64,000 bases of DNA from Glycomyces lechevalierae (GTDB taxonomy: Bacteria > Actinomycetota > Actinomycetes > Mycobacteriales > Micromonosporaceae). The notes beneath the pieces are model-generated. The model had not been told where the DNA came from, made no database searches, and saw only the letters and a list, made by a program, of their open reading frames with translations. A program made the position numbers and the translations under genes. Shown piece after piece: positions 63,693 through 64,000 of this stretch (position 1 is its first letter; every line of letters starts with the position of its first letter). The stretch covers positions 138,040 through 202,039 of the forward strand of contig NZ_JAPZVQ010000008.1 in NCBI RefSeq assembly GCF_027622945.1, given 5' to 3'.

Positions 63693-64000
63693 CTAGGAGC
63701 GGACGAACTTCAGCAGCGCCTCGTTGACCTCCTCGGCGTGCGTCCACAGCAGACCGTGGGGCGCGCCTGCGACCTCGACGTACTCGGCCTCGGGGAACGC
63801 GGCGTGGAAGCGGCGGCCGGTGGCGTCGATCGGCAGGATGTTGTCCTTGTCCCCGTGGAGGATCAGCGAGGGCTTGCCCGCGGCGCGGACGGCGGTGACG
63901 TCCTCGCGGAAGTCCTCGATCCAGGAGGACACGACCGCGTAGGCGGCGACGGGCGCCGAAGTCGTGGCGGTGTTCCAGTTGGCGGTCACGACCTCCTGGC
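63693..64000 (-). CDS. alpha/beta hydrolase, chloroperoxidase-like (5' end beyond the window)
   Basis: The C-terminal 102 residues are in the window; the frame stays open to base 64000. The likely acid Asp is in LILHGDKDNILP and the catalytic His in GAPHGLLWTHAEEVNEALL, a very typical ending of non-haem chloroperoxidase-type alpha/beta hydrolases. The GTG at 63989 is internal. Substrate unknown. Confidence 0.88.
   Translation of the reverse strand, partial: QEVVTANWNTATTSAPVAAYAVVSSWIEDFREDVTAVRAAGKPSLILHGDKDNILPIDATGRRFHAAFPEAEYVEVAGAPHGLLWTHAEEVNEALLKFVRS

Overview
This is high-GC actinobacterial DNA of roughly 70% G+C across most of the window. The markers are mtrA-mtrB-lpqB, a WhiB2-type regulator, NucS, DUF3107, DUF3499 and MoeZ. 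The order manA, PGI/PMI-like, Trm112-like, manB, DUF3499, zincin-like, whiB2, manC resembles the mycobacterial whiB2/manB neighbourhood. I infer an actinomycete of the Glycomycetales/Micromonosporales type. No rRNA, tRNA or CRISPR array was seen.

Layout. (1) 1-5.4 kb: an ECF sigma factor cut by the left edge, a small beta-rich protein and a TPR-CHAT protease form a compact trio, followed by an MFS exporter and a small tyrosine-phosphatase-like protein. (2) 5.5-6.6 kb: a toxin-antitoxin pair with a frameshifted PIN toxin. (3) 6.8-11.1 kb: an overlapping operon of DUF4129 protein, membrane protein, MoxR ATPase, DUF58 protein and membrane protein. Two mini-ORFs made of repeats are spliced into its last junction. 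(4) 11-16.6 kb: NADH dehydrogenase II, then mtrA-mtrB-lpqB. (5) 16.6-23.4 kb: DUF3107, TetR, a Gln/Pro-rich protein, a hydrolase, a DUF3152 protein and MoeZ, with two tandem repeat arrays that overlap gene 3' ends. (6) 23.5-28.4 kb: two Tat-exported beta-lactamase-like paralogues, AhcY, a promoter-terminator unit of about 120 nt, and a double GNAT protein. (7) 28.5-38.5 kb: the mannose activation cluster, WhiB2 and a GH36 alpha-galactosidase. (8) 38.7-39.8 kb: a DUF4190 protein and NucS.

Genomic island, 39.73-60.88 kb. The first 109 bp of the nucS coding end occur three times in the same orientation: at the 5' end of the complete nucS gene, again as an identical copy at 43.29 kb, and as a diverged remnant at 60.8 kb next to a large serine recombinase. 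The simplest reading is an integrative element, plus a smaller integrase-less module, inserted inside nucS. Each carries a replacement nucS 5' end, so the reading frame is restored while the original host 5' end is left stranded on the far side. The module at 39.7-43.3 kb carries one DUF4132 gene. The main element (43.3-60.8 kb) carries a VirD4/HerA-type translocase, a replication-relaxation protein, a metallophosphoesterase relative lacking its metal-site motifs, the integrase, repeats that may form an origin, an oxygenase/Nudix operon with an XRE regulator, and an AT-richer cargo (T5orf172 nuclease, SLATT-like membrane protein, OLD-like AAA/TOPRIM ATPase) that looks like antiphage defence.

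Right of the island are a flavodoxin-fold quinone reductase, a compact Hsp70-like protein with a PASTA domain, and an alpha/beta hydrolase cut by the right edge.
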